Assembly: GCF_000478825.2 (NCBI RefSeq)
Contig: NZ_CP007542.1
Span: forward strand, 744,001-808,000
Length of the DNA stretch: 64,000 nucleotides
Reading direction: 5' to 3'
Origin: Synechocystis sp. PCC 6714
Lineage (GTDB): Bacteria > Cyanobacteriota > Cyanobacteriia > Cyanobacteriales > Microcystaceae
Part shown: in pieces, positions 54,629 to 63,420 of the stretch
How the letters are laid out: every line of letters starts with the position of its first letter
How positions within the stretch are numbered: the stretch's first letter is position 1
Notes under the pieces: model-generated
Told to the model about the DNA's origin: nothing
Seen by the model: only the letters and a program-made list of their open reading frames with translations
Database searches by the model: none
Made by a program: the position numbers and the translations under genes

Positions 54629-55981
54629 TTATACCGCAAAATAAGTGGCAGGCATAATTGCATTGCACCATTTTAAAGCTTGATTAAAGATTTCGTAATC
54701 CTGGAAGAAGAAAACATTGCCCCAGGAATTTTCCAAAGAATAGTCTGAGTTGCAATAAAAACTGATCTCATGTTGACCCCAAATGCGATAAATGACGATA
54801 TGCCAGCGATAGTCCCTTTGGCGCATAGCTGGTACTAGGTCTTTTAGGTAATTCATTGCCCCCGTTTGTCCAAAGGGGAAAGTGGGATCCCAAAACTCCG
54901 CCAACACCACTGGGTAACGGAAATTTCCCATACCCTTGATAACTTCCAGGTCAAAACCCTCTGCGTCAATTTTGACTAAACCAATGTCATCAGGTAGAAT
55001 CCCAGCTTCATGCAGACTAGCTAAGGTTTTGACTTCCACCGCAATACTATCCTGAAAGGCTAAGCCTTCAGTGAGGGAATGGCGAGTCAAACTGCTGTAA
55101 AAACTGGCATCATCAAATATTTTCTCTTCTGTTTGATCCACGACTAAATGTAAATCCCTAGTCTCATTGGCAGATCCTAGGGCATAGCCGAGGGCATGGA
55201 AATTGTTATTTTGTCCTAATCTTTCCTGTAACTGGGCTAATACTGGTGGAAAAGGTTCAAAGGCATAAACTTCGTAGCCTGTTTGCAACAATCTAGCGGA
55301 GACATCACCCCGATTAGCTCCTACATCGATCGCCCGTTGGTGGGGTAGATAGGAGTAGAGATAGACCATCAACTCAATGTCGATCGCCTGGAAATAGCTG
55401 GGGTCGGTGACTACTTTAAATTTTTGATCATGGACATCGGCGGCAATTTGGGCTAGGGTTTCCCGCAGAAACACACTTTGTTGCTGAGTCCCTTCCTGTA
55501 AAGCTAAAAATTTATCAATTAGAATTTCTTGGTGGTGCTGTAGGTTGCTGAGGACAGGCTGAAACTCCTGGTGTAATAGTTGATATCTCTGCTGGGATTC
55601 ATCCCTAATATTTTTAAATTCTTGGTGTATGTAACCGTTGCTTCTCTCTGATTCTTCCCTGATTCGTTGAAATTCTTGGTGGATGGCATTAATCATTTGT
55701 TCGATAATAATTTGCCGTTGTTGCCCACTTTCAATCAAGTATTGGATAGTTTTAACCGTATCTAGGGCGGATTTAATTAGAAAGACTTGATTTTCCAAAA
55801 TTCGATCAATATTTCTATTTTTCTCCTCTAGGTCTAATCTTATTTCTTCTTGGTTTTGTTGGGTCGTTATTTTAACTTGGTCAACGGTTTCTTGAAGATT
55901 ATCTAATTTTTGCAGAAACAGATCTTTTAATATTTTGACTTTTTGGACAAGACGATTATTTTTTAATAACTGTTTGATCAT
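54629..55981 (-). CDS. Coiled-coil protein with C-terminal FkbM methyltransferase domain
   Basis: A 450-residue fusion. Residues 10-180 are a Gln/Glu-rich coiled coil with an internal repeat (IHQEFQRIREESERSNGY, then IHQEFKNIRDESQQRYQL). Residues 195-430 are an FkbM-type methyltransferase (RAIDVGANRGDVSARLLQTG, AFEPFPPVLAQLQERLG, LVKIDAEGFDLEVIKGMGNF, VVLAEFWDP). The coiled coil probably oligomerises or docks the enzyme on glycosyltransferase complexes. FkbM enzymes methylate sugar or polyketide hydroxyls. Part of the minus-strand glycan island. Confidence 0.85.
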   Translation of the reverse strand: MIKQLLKNNRLVQKVKILKDLFLQKLDNLQETVDQVKITTQQNQEEIRLDLEEKNRNIDRILENQVFLIKSALDTVKTIQYLIESGQQRQIIIEQMINAIHQEFQRIREESERSNGYIHQEFKNIRDESQQRYQLLHQEFQPVLSNLQHHQEILIDKFLALQEGTQQQSVFLRETLAQIAADVHDQKFKVVTDPSYFQAIDIELMVYLYSYLPHQRAIDVGANRGDVSARLLQTGYEVYAFEPFPPVLAQLQERLGQNNNFHALGYALGSANETRDLHLVVDQTEEKIFDDASFYSSLTRHSLTEGLAFQDSIAVEVKTLASLHEAGILPDDIGLVKIDAEGFDLEVIKGMGNFRYPVVLAEFWDPTFPFGQTGAMNYLKDLVPAMRQRDYRWHIVIYRIWGQHEISFYCNSDYSLENSWGNVFFFQDYEIFNQALKWCNAIMPATYFAV

Positions 55982-56030
55982 TATGCTTGGAAGAGAAGGG
56001 AACTTGATTAAGATGCGGCAAAAAATAAAG

Positions 56031-57866
56031 CTAAATTTTACGGCTAGTTTCGGGTACTAACAAATCCTGACGGATGAATACCACTTCTTTCTGCAATAGG
56101 GTACCATCAATGGGCGATCGCCATTCGCCGGTTTCGTCGTAATAACGGAAACCCAATTGATCCAAGAGGTTGAGCATCTCCAAAAAAACCAGGGCATTTT
56201 CGTCGTAGCGGACATAGGAAAGTTCTGCTATCACTAAATCCACCTGATCGAGGAAACTTTTTGCCCCGGCGAGGACAATGTGTTCAGCACATTGCACATC
56301 TAGTTTAAGGATGCCCCGGCCCTGTAGATTTTCTTCTTCCGCTACCTGGTCTAGGGTTTTAACTTCCACTGTCACCGTTTCATAGTCCCGAAAGTCTGCT
56401 GGAGTGAGCAGAGAACTGCCATAGAGATCCGGAGAAACCTGGAAACTAAGTTGACCCGATTGATCGGAAACAGCAATTTCGAGGAATTTAGCTTGGGGAA
56501 TATTTTTCAGATAATAATTGCGGGCGTTTTGCTCATAACGGTTAATCAAAGGATCAATCAAAACAAACCGAGCTTTGGGAAACAGTTGACTAGCAGTGTG
56601 GGACCAAATGCCATGGGAAGCTCCCACATCCATCACAAAATCAGGATGGTAATCATTGACCTTTAGGCGCCGCATTACTTGGTATACCTGGGCATAATCC
56701 TTGTAGATTAGGCTAGGCACTGGGGGTTCAATGAAATGTACCAAATCAATGGGCGATCGCCGAAAGAGAGACTCAAAACGCCCATCGGCGGCCTGCCCCT
56801 GGGCCAGGGAATCCCAAATCCAGGTGTCAATATTGTAGTCACCAAATTTTTCTGCTACGGCCACTGCATTTTGCCGCAAAGCCCGTTGACGTTGGGGGTC
56901 TAACAGCTCCGCCACGGCAGAGCCAAAACTTTCTGGAGTATAGTCACAAACCACACCGACTTGAAAACGATTGATGAAACTAGCGGCGGAGGTTTTTTCA
57001 CTCCCCATCAGAATTATCGGTGTATTGGCGGTGGCCAGAGCAAATAGAATTCGTCCCGGTAGACTAAGTTGGGAAAGTTGGGGCTGATCATCCCGTTCAT
57101 CCATGGTGCCGGTGGGAACCACCACAAAGGGATATTCCTTGAGTTTTTCCACCAATTTATCTTCGGGAAAAAGTCCTTGGGGATAAATACCCTTAGCGTG
57201 CAAATCCTCGTCCGATTCTGTGAGCCAATAATATTGAGAATTACCATACCAATCCAATTGAATGCCCGCTTCTTTCGTGCTGTGGCAGAGGTCAGCAAAC
57301 CACTGTTGGCTCCAGATACTGCCTAGGAGGGCACCCCGCTGTTGTTGGCAATTTTCTTCTAGGGGCTGAAATACTTCCGTTTTAATTAAACCGTGGGGCA
57401 CCACCGCCGGTAGAATCCAAAACTTTAAGCCAAATTTATTTTCGTAGGCATCCCTTAGTTCGGGGTGGGTGGCAAAACGCACATCGGCTTTTTGTAAAAA
57501 CTCCTCCATCAAGACGTCGGGAATATTATTGACCCGAATATTTTGGTCGTCCATAATCCAGATGGCCAGGGGCACCCCAAACAATTCTTTAATGGCGATC
57601 GCCGTTAACACATCCTCCCTATAATAGGGCACGCAAAAAATCCGACTAACTTCATGGTCAGCGAAAATATGGCCGATATTGGTGAAAACTTCTTTCCGGC
57701 TCCAGCCCCGTTGGGGTAGATAGTAGGATTCCAAGCCAAAACTATGCTCTCCGCCATAGTGATTATCAGAGCGAACAGAGATAATTTGGGCATCATTGGG
57801 AAACACCCGTTTGATCAAAGCTCCTGTGCCGTGGCGATAGGTAACTTCATTGGGGGTAATGATCAC
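56031..57866 (-). CDS. Glycosyltransferase-FkbM methyltransferase fusion
   Basis: A 611-residue protein from GTG 57866. Residues 1-370 are a GT-B-like module (IISVRSDNHYGGEHSFG, IFCVPYYREDVLTAIAIKEL, IWIMDDQNI, GSIWSQQWFADLC, then the C-terminal TWIWDSLAQGQAADGRFE). Residues 395-600 are an FkbM methyltransferase (FVMDVGASHGIWSHTASQLF, FVLIDPL, ILKLDVQCAEHIVLAGAKSF). The frame stays open upstream of the GTG back to about 58046 and encodes the tail of another GT module, so the true product was probably part of a longer tandem-GT protein (see the finding on the broken gene). Confidence 0.75.
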   Translation of the reverse strand: MIITPNEVTYRHGTGALIKRVFPNDAQIISVRSDNHYGGEHSFGLESYYLPQRGWSRKEVFTNIGHIFADHEVSRIFCVPYYREDVLTAIAIKELFGVPLAIWIMDDQNIRVNNIPDVLMEEFLQKADVRFATHPELRDAYENKFGLKFWILPAVVPHGLIKTEVFQPLEENCQQQRGALLGSIWSQQWFADLCHSTKEAGIQLDWYGNSQYYWLTESDEDLHAKGIYPQGLFPEDKLVEKLKEYPFVVVPTGTMDERDDQPQLSQLSLPGRILFALATANTPIILMGSEKTSAASFINRFQVGVVCDYTPESFGSAVAELLDPQRQRALRQNAVAVAEKFGDYNIDTWIWDSLAQGQAADGRFESLFRRSPIDLVHFIEPPVPSLIYKDYAQVYQVMRRLKVNDYHPDFVMDVGASHGIWSHTASQLFPKARFVLIDPLINRYEQNARNYYLKNIPQAKFLEIAVSDQSGQLSFQVSPDLYGSSLLTPADFRDYETVTVEVKTLDQVAEEENLQGRGILKLDVQCAEHIVLAGAKSFLDQVDLVIAELSYVRYDENALVFLEMLNLLDQLGFRYYDETGEWRSPIDGTLLQKEVVFIRQDLLVPETSRKI

Positions 57867-58046
57867 ACTGGCATCGGTGATCTTGGCTGGCTTTTGCTGG
57901 GCTTCAAAACGGGCATCGGCAGCCTGGCCTTGGGCGAGGGAATCCCAAATCCATTGGGCAATGCCATCGGCGTTGAGGTTTTGGCCTAACCTAAAAGCCC
58001 GTTGGCGAATAGTTTGTTGACGTTCTAATAGATAATCAATCTTCCG
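57867..58046 (-). pseudogene. Orphaned C-terminal end of the upstream glycosyltransferase module
   Basis: In the frame of the 56031-57866 gene, codons from about 58046 down to 57867 encode IDYLLERQQTIRQRAFRLGQ, then GIAQWIWDSLAQGQAADARF, before reaching the GTG. The WIWDSLAQGQAAD segment also occurs at the end of the downstream GT module, so this is the end of a second, related module. There is no start codon; a TAG at 58049-58047 closes the frame upstream. Confidence 0.7.
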
Positions 58047-58803
58047 CTAACTCAGCCTCGCTAAAATTAAGCCAATCCCGGTTAGGATTGCCATACCAGT
58101 GGATTTTTACCCCCGTCGCCCGGCATAAAGATCGTAGTTGTTCCAACCATTGTTGACTCCAGACATTGCCAATCATTACCCCTTGGGGACCTTCCGGCGA
58201 TCGTCGCTCAGGTAAATACGGTTCTGTGGCAATCAAATGACCCTGTACCACCGGAGGCACAAACCAAAACTTGCGCTTAAACTTAGCCTCATAGGCATCA
58301 CAGAGGGGACGGGAAATACCTAAACAGAGGTCAGCCCGATACAATAATTCGTCCACTAAAGCATCTGACACCCCAGCGGAGTAAATGTTTTGATCGTCCA
58401 TGATGAAAACACACAATGGACAGTTATACATTCGCTTGAGGGCAATGGAAATTTGATAATCTTCCGGGAAATAAGGTACTGATAAAAGTCTGCGGGGAGC
58501 ATAATAGTGCAATAGCCACTGCACCTGTTGGGCAATGGTGGTGAAATTATTGCCCTCTACTAAAAAATGGCGATCGCCAAACTCCTGTTGCCCGCCGTAA
58601 AGATCATGGGAGCGAATTGTCAATAGCTCGGCGGAATTGGGAAAAAGCCTCTGTAACAAAACCCCCACCCCATGGTCGGCATTAACTTCACAATGGCTGA
58701 CAACTATGTCTCTTTCCAGAGAATGAATACTACGGCCGAGGGATTGGAGAGCATCGGCCAATTCCTGTTGCAGGGCATAAGAATTCTCAGTTAATTCGAC
58801 CAT
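58036..58803 (-). CDS. N-terminal half of a glycosyltransferase (truncated paralogue)
   Basis: 255 residues. After an N-terminal helical segment, residues 35-255 are colinear with the first 215 residues of the downstream GT module: LLTIRSHDLYGGQQEFG, LLSVPYFPEDYQISIALKRM, VFIMDDQNIY, IGNVWSQQWLEQL and HWYGNPNRDWL. It stops at ELAED where the paralogue continues into its second Rossmann domain. About 130 codons equivalent to the paralogue's middle are missing. The gene lies downstream of psbB on the same strand but beyond its terminator. Confidence 0.75.
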   Translation of the reverse strand: MVELTENSYALQQELADALQSLGRSIHSLERDIVVSHCEVNADHGVGVLLQRLFPNSAELLTIRSHDLYGGQQEFGDRHFLVEGNNFTTIAQQVQWLLHYYAPRRLLSVPYFPEDYQISIALKRMYNCPLCVFIMDDQNIYSAGVSDALVDELLYRADLCLGISRPLCDAYEAKFKRKFWFVPPVVQGHLIATEPYLPERRSPEGPQGVMIGNVWSQQWLEQLRSLCRATGVKIHWYGNPNRDWLNFSEAELAED

Positions 58804-59054
58804 AGTGATAATTAAGGACGGTTAAGAATCAGTAAAAGCAATCAATTTCAATTGCCTACCACGGGCTTTGACCCTGGCATCATAGCACACTGGTAAGATT
58901 GTCAATAACCGAAAAAAAGCAACAAAAAGCGACTTCCCCTATAGAAGAAATCGCTTTAAAAATAGTTTCTGTAATTTTAAGTTTTGATTGAGTTAGCTCA
59001 ACAAAGATAGATAACTCGCAAAACTTAAGCTGTGGTTAAAAGCCGTGCAAGCAC
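58804..59054. other. Intergenic region downstream of psbB
   Basis: 251 bases between the psbB stop and the ATG of the truncated glycosyltransferase. It holds the psbB terminator and must hold the promoter of the glycan island, for which I see no convincing boxes. No open frame of note. Confidence 0.6.
58925..58957 (-). terminator. Intrinsic terminator of psbB
   Basis: On the minus strand, AAAGCGA (from 58957) pairs with TCGCTTT (to 58926), with an inner CTTC/GAAG pairing and a small loop, followed by TTTTG and a further T-run. It lies about 100 bases after the psbB stop, the expected place and form of a rho-independent terminator. Confidence 0.75.
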
Positions 59055-60578
59055 CTAAGCTTCTTTTCGGGTAGAAAGGTCACCAACCTTAGCAAACACA
59101 CCAAATTCCACCTGCTCTTCCAAACCAGGATCAACCCCAGCAAATACGTCACGGAACAGAGTCCGGGAACCATGCCAGATGTGGCCAAAGAAGAACAGCA
59201 ATGCAAACACAGCATGGCCAAAGGTAAACCAACCCCGGGGACTGGTGCGGAATACACCATCCGAGTTGAAGGTTTCAGTGTCGAAGTTGAAGGACTCACC
59301 CAATTGGGCTTTCCGGGCAAATTTCTTCACATCACTGGGATTGGTGAAGGTTTGGCCGTCCAGGGAACCACCGTAGAAGCTGACCGTAACACCGGTTTGT
59401 TCCACACTGAATTTAGACTCAGAGCGACGGAAGGGAATGTCCGCCCGAACAACGCCATCTTCATCGGTCATGATCACAGGGAAGGTTTCAAAGAAGTTGG
59501 GCATACGACGCACTTCCAACACCCGACCATCTTTATCTTTAAAGACGGGATGACCAATCCATTCCTGGGCAATGCCATCACCACTGTTCATGGCACCAGT
59601 ACGGAACAAACCACCTTTAGCGGGGCTGTTACCAACGTAATCGTAGAACGCCAACTTTTCAGGGATGGTAGACCATGCTTCAGACAAAGAAGCCCCTTCT
59701 GCTAACTGGCTATCAACTCGCCGTTGGATTTCTTCTTGGAAATAACCTTTATCCCACTGGTAACGGGTAGGACCAAAAAGTTCAATGGGAGTGGTGGCGT
59801 TACCGTACCACATGGTACCGGCCACAACGAAAGCAGCGAAAAATACCGCGGCAATACTACTGGACAATACGGTTTCAATGTTCCCCATGCGGAGAGCTTT
59901 ATACAAGCGTTCGGGGGGGCGTACCGTGAGGTGGAAAAGACCAGCAATAATACCAACAATACCAGCGGCAATGTGGTGAGCCACTACACCACCGGGGTTG
60001 AAGGGGTTAAAACCTGCCGGTCCCCATTCCGGTGCCACTGGTTGTACATGGCCTGTCAGACCATAGGGGTCGGAAACCCACATGCCAGGGCCCCAAACTC
60101 CGGTTAGGTGGAAGGCACCAAAGCCAAAGCAAAGCAAACCGGAGAGGAAAAGGTGAATACCAAACATTTTGGGCAAATCCAAAGCGGATTCACCGGTACG
60201 GGGGTCGACGAATAATTCCAAGTCCCAGAAAACCCAGTGCCATACGGCGGCCAGGAACAGCAGACCAGAGAGGACGATGTGGGCGGCGGCTACTCCTTCG
60301 AAGGACCAGAAACCGGGATCCAAACCAGTTTCTCCGGTGACGCTCCAGCCATTCCAGGAACTGGTGACACCGAGGCGGGCCATGAAGGGCAGAACGAACA
60401 TGCCTTGCCGCCACATGGGGTTGAGCACAGCATCGCTGGAGTCAAAAATGGCCAACTCATAGAGAGCCATGGACCCAGCCCAGCCGGCCACAAGGGCGGT
60501 GTGCATTAAATGGACAGAGATGAGTCGCCCTGGATCATTCAGGACAACTGTATGAACGCGATACCAAGGTAGTCCCAT
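59055..60578 (-). CDS. psbB: Photosystem II CP47 chlorophyll-binding protein
   Basis: A 507-residue inner antenna protein of photosystem II in the thylakoid membrane, starting [20 protein letters not shown]. Six membrane helices carry chlorophyll-ligating His residues (for example [67 protein letters not shown]). The large lumenal loop lies between helices 5 and 6 (about 260-445). Length and sequence are those of cyanobacterial CP47 (6803 slr0906). A strong ribosome site precedes it, and a terminator follows. Confidence 0.99.
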   Translation of the reverse strand: MGLPWYRVHTVVLNDPGRLISVHLMHTALVAGWAGSMALYELAIFDSSDAVLNPMWRQGMFVLPFMARLGVTSSWNGWSVTGETGLDPGFWSFEGVAAAHIVLSGLLFLAAVWHWVFWDLELFVDPRTGESALDLPKMFGIHLFLSGLLCFGFGAFHLTGVWGPGMWVSDPYGLTGHVQPVAPEWGPAGFNPFNPGGVVAHHIAAGIVGIIAGLFHLTVRPPERLYKALRMGNIETVLSSSIAAVFFAAFVVAGTMWYGNATTPIELFGPTRYQWDKGYFQEEIQRRVDSQLAEGASLSEAWSTIPEKLAFYDYVGNSPAKGGLFRTGAMNSGDGIAQEWIGHPVFKDKDGRVLEVRRMPNFFETFPVIMTDEDGVVRADIPFRRSESKFSVEQTGVTVSFYGGSLDGQTFTNPSDVKKFARKAQLGESFNFDTETFNSDGVFRTSPRGWFTFGHAVFALLFFFGHIWHGSRTLFRDVFAGVDPGLEEQVEFGVFAKVGDLSTRKEA

Positions 60579-60583
60579 TGACG

Positions 60584-60589
60584 CTCCTT
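60584..60589 (-). promoter_or_regulatory. psbB ribosome-binding site
   Basis: The minus strand reads AAGGAG ending six bases before the psbB ATG (60578), within AGAAGGAGCGTCA. It supports the chosen start. Upstream the leader is AT-rich (ATAAAAATTAAAAC around 60620-60635), where the -10 region may lie, but I cannot fix it. Confidence 0.7.
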
Positions 60590-60848
60590 CTAGTAACGAA
60601 TAGTGTTTTGGGTCTTAAAAGACGTTTTAATTTTTATTCTGCGTTGGGTAAATAAAACCCTTGTCTATAGGTTGTGTTAACCGAACAAGACGGACAGAGT
60701 CAAGTTTTATCCATTATCCCTTACAAAGTGAGAATATTTTGAAGGATTGTAACGAGCGGCCAGGATTTCTGCAAGATGCCCAGGGGGTGAGCAAAGGGAT
60801 TAAAAAGCCTAAGGATAGTGTGGTTAGCCCTACCTTAGGCTCTGTTGC

Positions 60849-61001
60849 CAATTGGCGATCGCCTATGGACTATGGCGTAGCTACGATGAGCTCGCCAGCG
60901 ACGACATTTTTGTGACTGACCCTATGGCGGGTGTGAACGAAGCTGGAGTCATAGAAGACTATCCCGATCATCGAACAGTAGCCTCTATCTTGGTTTTATA
61001 G
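60849..61001 (+). pseudogene. Remnant of a DUF4258-like (toxin-family) gene
   Basis: A plus-strand frame ending TAG at 61001 encodes YDELASDDIFVTDPMAGVNE, then AGVIEDYPDHRTVASILVL. The ending, Val-Ile-Glu-Asp-Tyr-Pro-Asp with a hydrophobic strand after it, is the pattern I associate with DUF4258 proteins, a family often in toxin-antitoxin pairs. No start codon or N-terminal part is visible. A HIP1 octamer lies just upstream. It precedes the dead antitoxin-like copy. Confidence 0.4.
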
Positions 61002-61121
61002 AGAAATTTACAGAATCAGCCTATCCATACGGTTTGGGGAATACTCCAAAACGCAAATTCCACCGCCGTTTTGATTACTGCTTACCGGCCCAGTGACAAC
61101 AAAAGGGAAAACAACTACAAA

Positions 61122-61440
61122 ACAAGAAAATCAGAAACACCAGAATCCGAACAAAAATTATTTACGAAGGGGAATATATGGCAGAAACTCAAGTTGAGCT
61201 AACCTACACTGAACCATGATTGGCCACCCTACTCGTCTCTCACAGAAGCTCAAAAAGTTGATCAACTAAGGCTGGCCTTCGGCCAACATGATTTAAAACC
61301 GCTTCTGGTTTTGCTCGTATTTACCATCCGACCCTGGTTGTGGTCGCTTAATAACAAGCCGATTTAAACAGAGAAAAGTGATGAACTGCATGGCACCAAT
61401 GGGTTACAACAAAAAGGCCAAATGGCGATCGCCTTGGGGG
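61122..61440 (+). repeat. Direct repeat copy 1 (degraded cassette)
   Basis: About 320 bases colinear with 63094-63420 on the same strand. Matching blocks include ACAAGAAAAT, ACAAAAATTATT, GTTGAGCTAAC, TGCTCGTATTTACCAT, GTTGTGGTCGCTTAA and GAGAAAAG. It contains the dead copy of the small gene and the start of a second dead frame (ATG at 61381). It is oriented as copy 2 and flanks the bchE-like gene. Confidence 0.8.
61133..61351 (+). pseudogene. Dead copy of the 72-residue antitoxin-like gene
   Basis: Aligned to the intact gene at 63105, the start codon ATG has become AGA. The inner frame KIIYEGEYMAETQVELTYTE is conserved. One extra base after ACTGAA shifts the frame into TGA at 61217-61219. 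Further indels follow (about TTAAAACCGCTTCTGG). The decay is clear from the pair comparison. No protein is expected. Confidence 0.75.
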
Positions 61441-61502
61441 TTTTCATTTTACCGATGGCAGAAGTGATAGAGTTAAGCAAAAAATATTCTGATCGTTTTT
61501 AG

Positions 61503-63002
61503 CTATTTATGAGTAGTACTTAAGGGAACTTCTTGATGTTCTTGTGGTATCCCCCAAAATTCCTGTAGTGTGGGCCCATTTTTCACTCGGCGATCGCCAA
61601 AGAGAAAATTAACCAGCTCATGTACTAAAACACGACGACCCATCAAGGTAAACCAATACATTCCATGTCGCGAAGCCCCATTTGGTTGAAAAAATGACCG
61701 CCATAACGCTTTGGGTCGAGTTTGTAGCAAAATTTCAATCAACTTTACCCACAGGAAAATTCGCCATGGAGGCATATGCGGAGTTGCTAAAACTTGGTGC
61801 TTATAGTCCCATTTGGTTTGATCAAGCTGGATAACACGCCTTTCCGATGCAATGCGATAGAAACCAGTCCAACGATGGGGCGTAACGTACAATGACATAA
61901 TTTGATCGGGATCGTAATACAGTAACTGTTTTAAAGCCCGAATAAAATCACCGTCTCTAACCTCTTCAAAATCGGTTACCCAAGTAGCAAGAGAGAGAAT
62001 ATTATGCTGTCTTAGTAATCGAATTGCTTCACGATCAGTACTTGTTTTACTTCCTTTTCGTATATGCTTGAGGGTAGCTTCATCGGTATTTTCCATACCC
62101 AACAAAAATCGCTCGACTCCGGCTTTATGATAAAGGTGCAAAATATCAGCATCCCGTACAATATCATCTGCTCGGGTTGAACCGATAATCGTTATGGATA
62201 TATTTTCAGCAATGATTGCTTCGCAAAATTCTCGCCAAATAGTTTTATTTACCGTTGGATTTTCATCAGCCAAATTGAATAATTGCACACCATGAGTTCG
62301 ATGGAGCCAAGCAATTTCTTGGGCAAATTTTTTAGGATCACGATGTCGCCAACGGGCCCAAAATCCCCTTTGTCCGCAATAGTTACACAAATGGGGGCAA
62401 CCTCGGGAAAATTGGATAACTACGGCCTGTTTGCCGCCATAATAACTATATTTTTTCAAATCTACGAGTTCCCAGCCGACACGATAGGCATCAAGGTCTT
62501 GAATCATGGGAGCAGGAGGCGTTTCAATGATCTGTTCGCCGCGACGGAAGGCGATACCTTCTACTCTACCTAAATCATTCTGGTTCTCAAGGGCGGCTAT
62601 CAGTTTTGGCACAGTAGCTTCACCTTCGCCCCGAATAATAAAATCAATTTGGGATTCTTTGGTTAGGATGTCATGAAAATGATAAGTTGGAAAAACGCCA
62701 CCATAAACAATTATCAAGCTTGGCAATCGTTTACGTAAAAGCAACGTTAGGCGGCAAACGATGGGGTGGGCGGAAGTTGACCCAGAATGCCCAATTAAAA
62801 GTAATTGCGGGCAATGAGCATAAACTCGTTCTAAGATTTCATGATCCTTAAGCGGACCAAATTCAGCATCGAGGAGAGTAACATCATGACCAGCATCCAA
62901 CAATGGGCCACCAATACTTAAAAGCCCCAGAGGTGGCAGTTGTTCCTTTGGGATTCGGCTACCAATGGCCGGGTGGGGTGGGTTTAAAATGAGAATCCGC
63001 AT
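61503..63002 (-). CDS. B12-binding radical SAM protein, BchE-like
   Basis: A 499-residue protein with an N-terminal cobalamin-binding Rossmann domain (about 1-140: ILILNPPHPAIG, LPPLGLLSIGGPLLDAGHDV, GEGEATVPKL). The radical SAM domain carries Cys202, Cys206 and Cys209 (SRGCPHLCNYCGQ). The C-terminal region is helical. This is the layout of BchE, the oxygen-independent Mg-protoporphyrin monomethyl ester cyclase of chlorophyll synthesis. 6803 slr0905, also next to psbB, is the equivalent; its cyclase activity in cyanobacteria is not well established. Here the gene is convergent with nothing and flanked by a direct repeat. Confidence 0.85.
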   Translation of the reverse strand: MRILILNPPHPAIGSRIPKEQLPPLGLLSIGGPLLDAGHDVTLLDAEFGPLKDHEILERVYAHCPQLLLIGHSGSTSAHPIVCRLTLLLRKRLPSLIIVYGGVFPTYHFHDILTKESQIDFIIRGEGEATVPKLIAALENQNDLGRVEGIAFRRGEQIIETPPAPMIQDLDAYRVGWELVDLKKYSYYGGKQAVVIQFSRGCPHLCNYCGQRGFWARWRHRDPKKFAQEIAWLHRTHGVQLFNLADENPTVNKTIWREFCEAIIAENISITIIGSTRADDIVRDADILHLYHKAGVERFLLGMENTDEATLKHIRKGSKTSTDREAIRLLRQHNILSLATWVTDFEEVRDGDFIRALKQLLYYDPDQIMSLYVTPHRWTGFYRIASERRVIQLDQTKWDYKHQVLATPHMPPWRIFLWVKLIEILLQTRPKALWRSFFQPNGASRHGMYWFTLMGRRVLVHELVNFLFGDRRVKNGPTLQEFWGIPQEHQEVPLSTTHK

Positions 63003-63093
63003 TATTTATTTTATTCACTTTTGTCAGTCAGGATTCAGAATAGAGGCGATCGCAAAAAAAAACAGGTATGAGCCATACTTTTCAGCAGATTTT

Positions 63094-63420
63094 ACAAGAA
63101 AATTATGAACACCAGAACCCAAACAAAAATTATTCACGAAGGGAACCATATGGCAGAAATCGAAGTTGAGCTAACTTACACCGATCATGATTGGTCTCCC
63201 TACTTATCTCTTATAGAAGCGCAAAAACTTGATCAACTCAGGCTGACCCTGCGTAAAAATAATATTAAAACTGCTTCTCGTCTTGCTCGTATTTACCATT
63301 TGACCCCCGTTGTGGTCGCTTAACAAAAGGTCAATTCAAATAGAGAAAAGCGATGAACTACCATGGCAACAGTGAATTACAACGAAAAGGTAGGATGACG
63401 ATCGCCTTAGCGGGGTTGCA
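63094..63420 (+). repeat. Direct repeat copy 2 (intact cassette)
   Basis: The counterpart of 61122-61440, lying just upstream of the bchE-like gene start (opposite strand). It spans the intact small gene and the first part of the 57-codon frame. Similarity fades just after CGATCGCCTTAGCGGGG, the same place it ends in copy 1 (CGATCGCCTTGGGGG). Confidence 0.8.
63105..63323 (+). CDS. Small antitoxin-like protein, 72 residues
   Basis: A soluble protein with a beta-rich head (QTKIIHEGNHMAEIEVELTY), a conserved WSPYLSLIEAQKLDQLR and a C-terminal helix ending SRLARIYHLTPVVVA. This pattern is common in cyanobacteria and other bacteria next to small toxin-like (DUF4258, RelE-type) genes, from memory. 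An internal ATG at 63150, preceded by GAAGGGA, could be the start; the codons before it are conserved in the dead copy, which favours the longer form. The upstream partner gene seen near copy 1 is absent here. Confidence 0.6.
   Translation: MNTRTQTKIIHEGNHMAEIEVELTYTDHDWSPYLSLIEAQKLDQLRLTLRKNNIKTASRLARIYHLTPVVVA

Noticed and set aside
59172-59705. A 177-codon plus-strand frame opposite psbB
   Set aside because: It is antisense to a certain gene, CP47, and arises from its codon bias.
60661-60915. An 84-codon plus-strand frame upstream of psbB
   Set aside because: It overlaps the psbB promoter region and the DUF4258-like remnant in another frame, and has no coherent fold.
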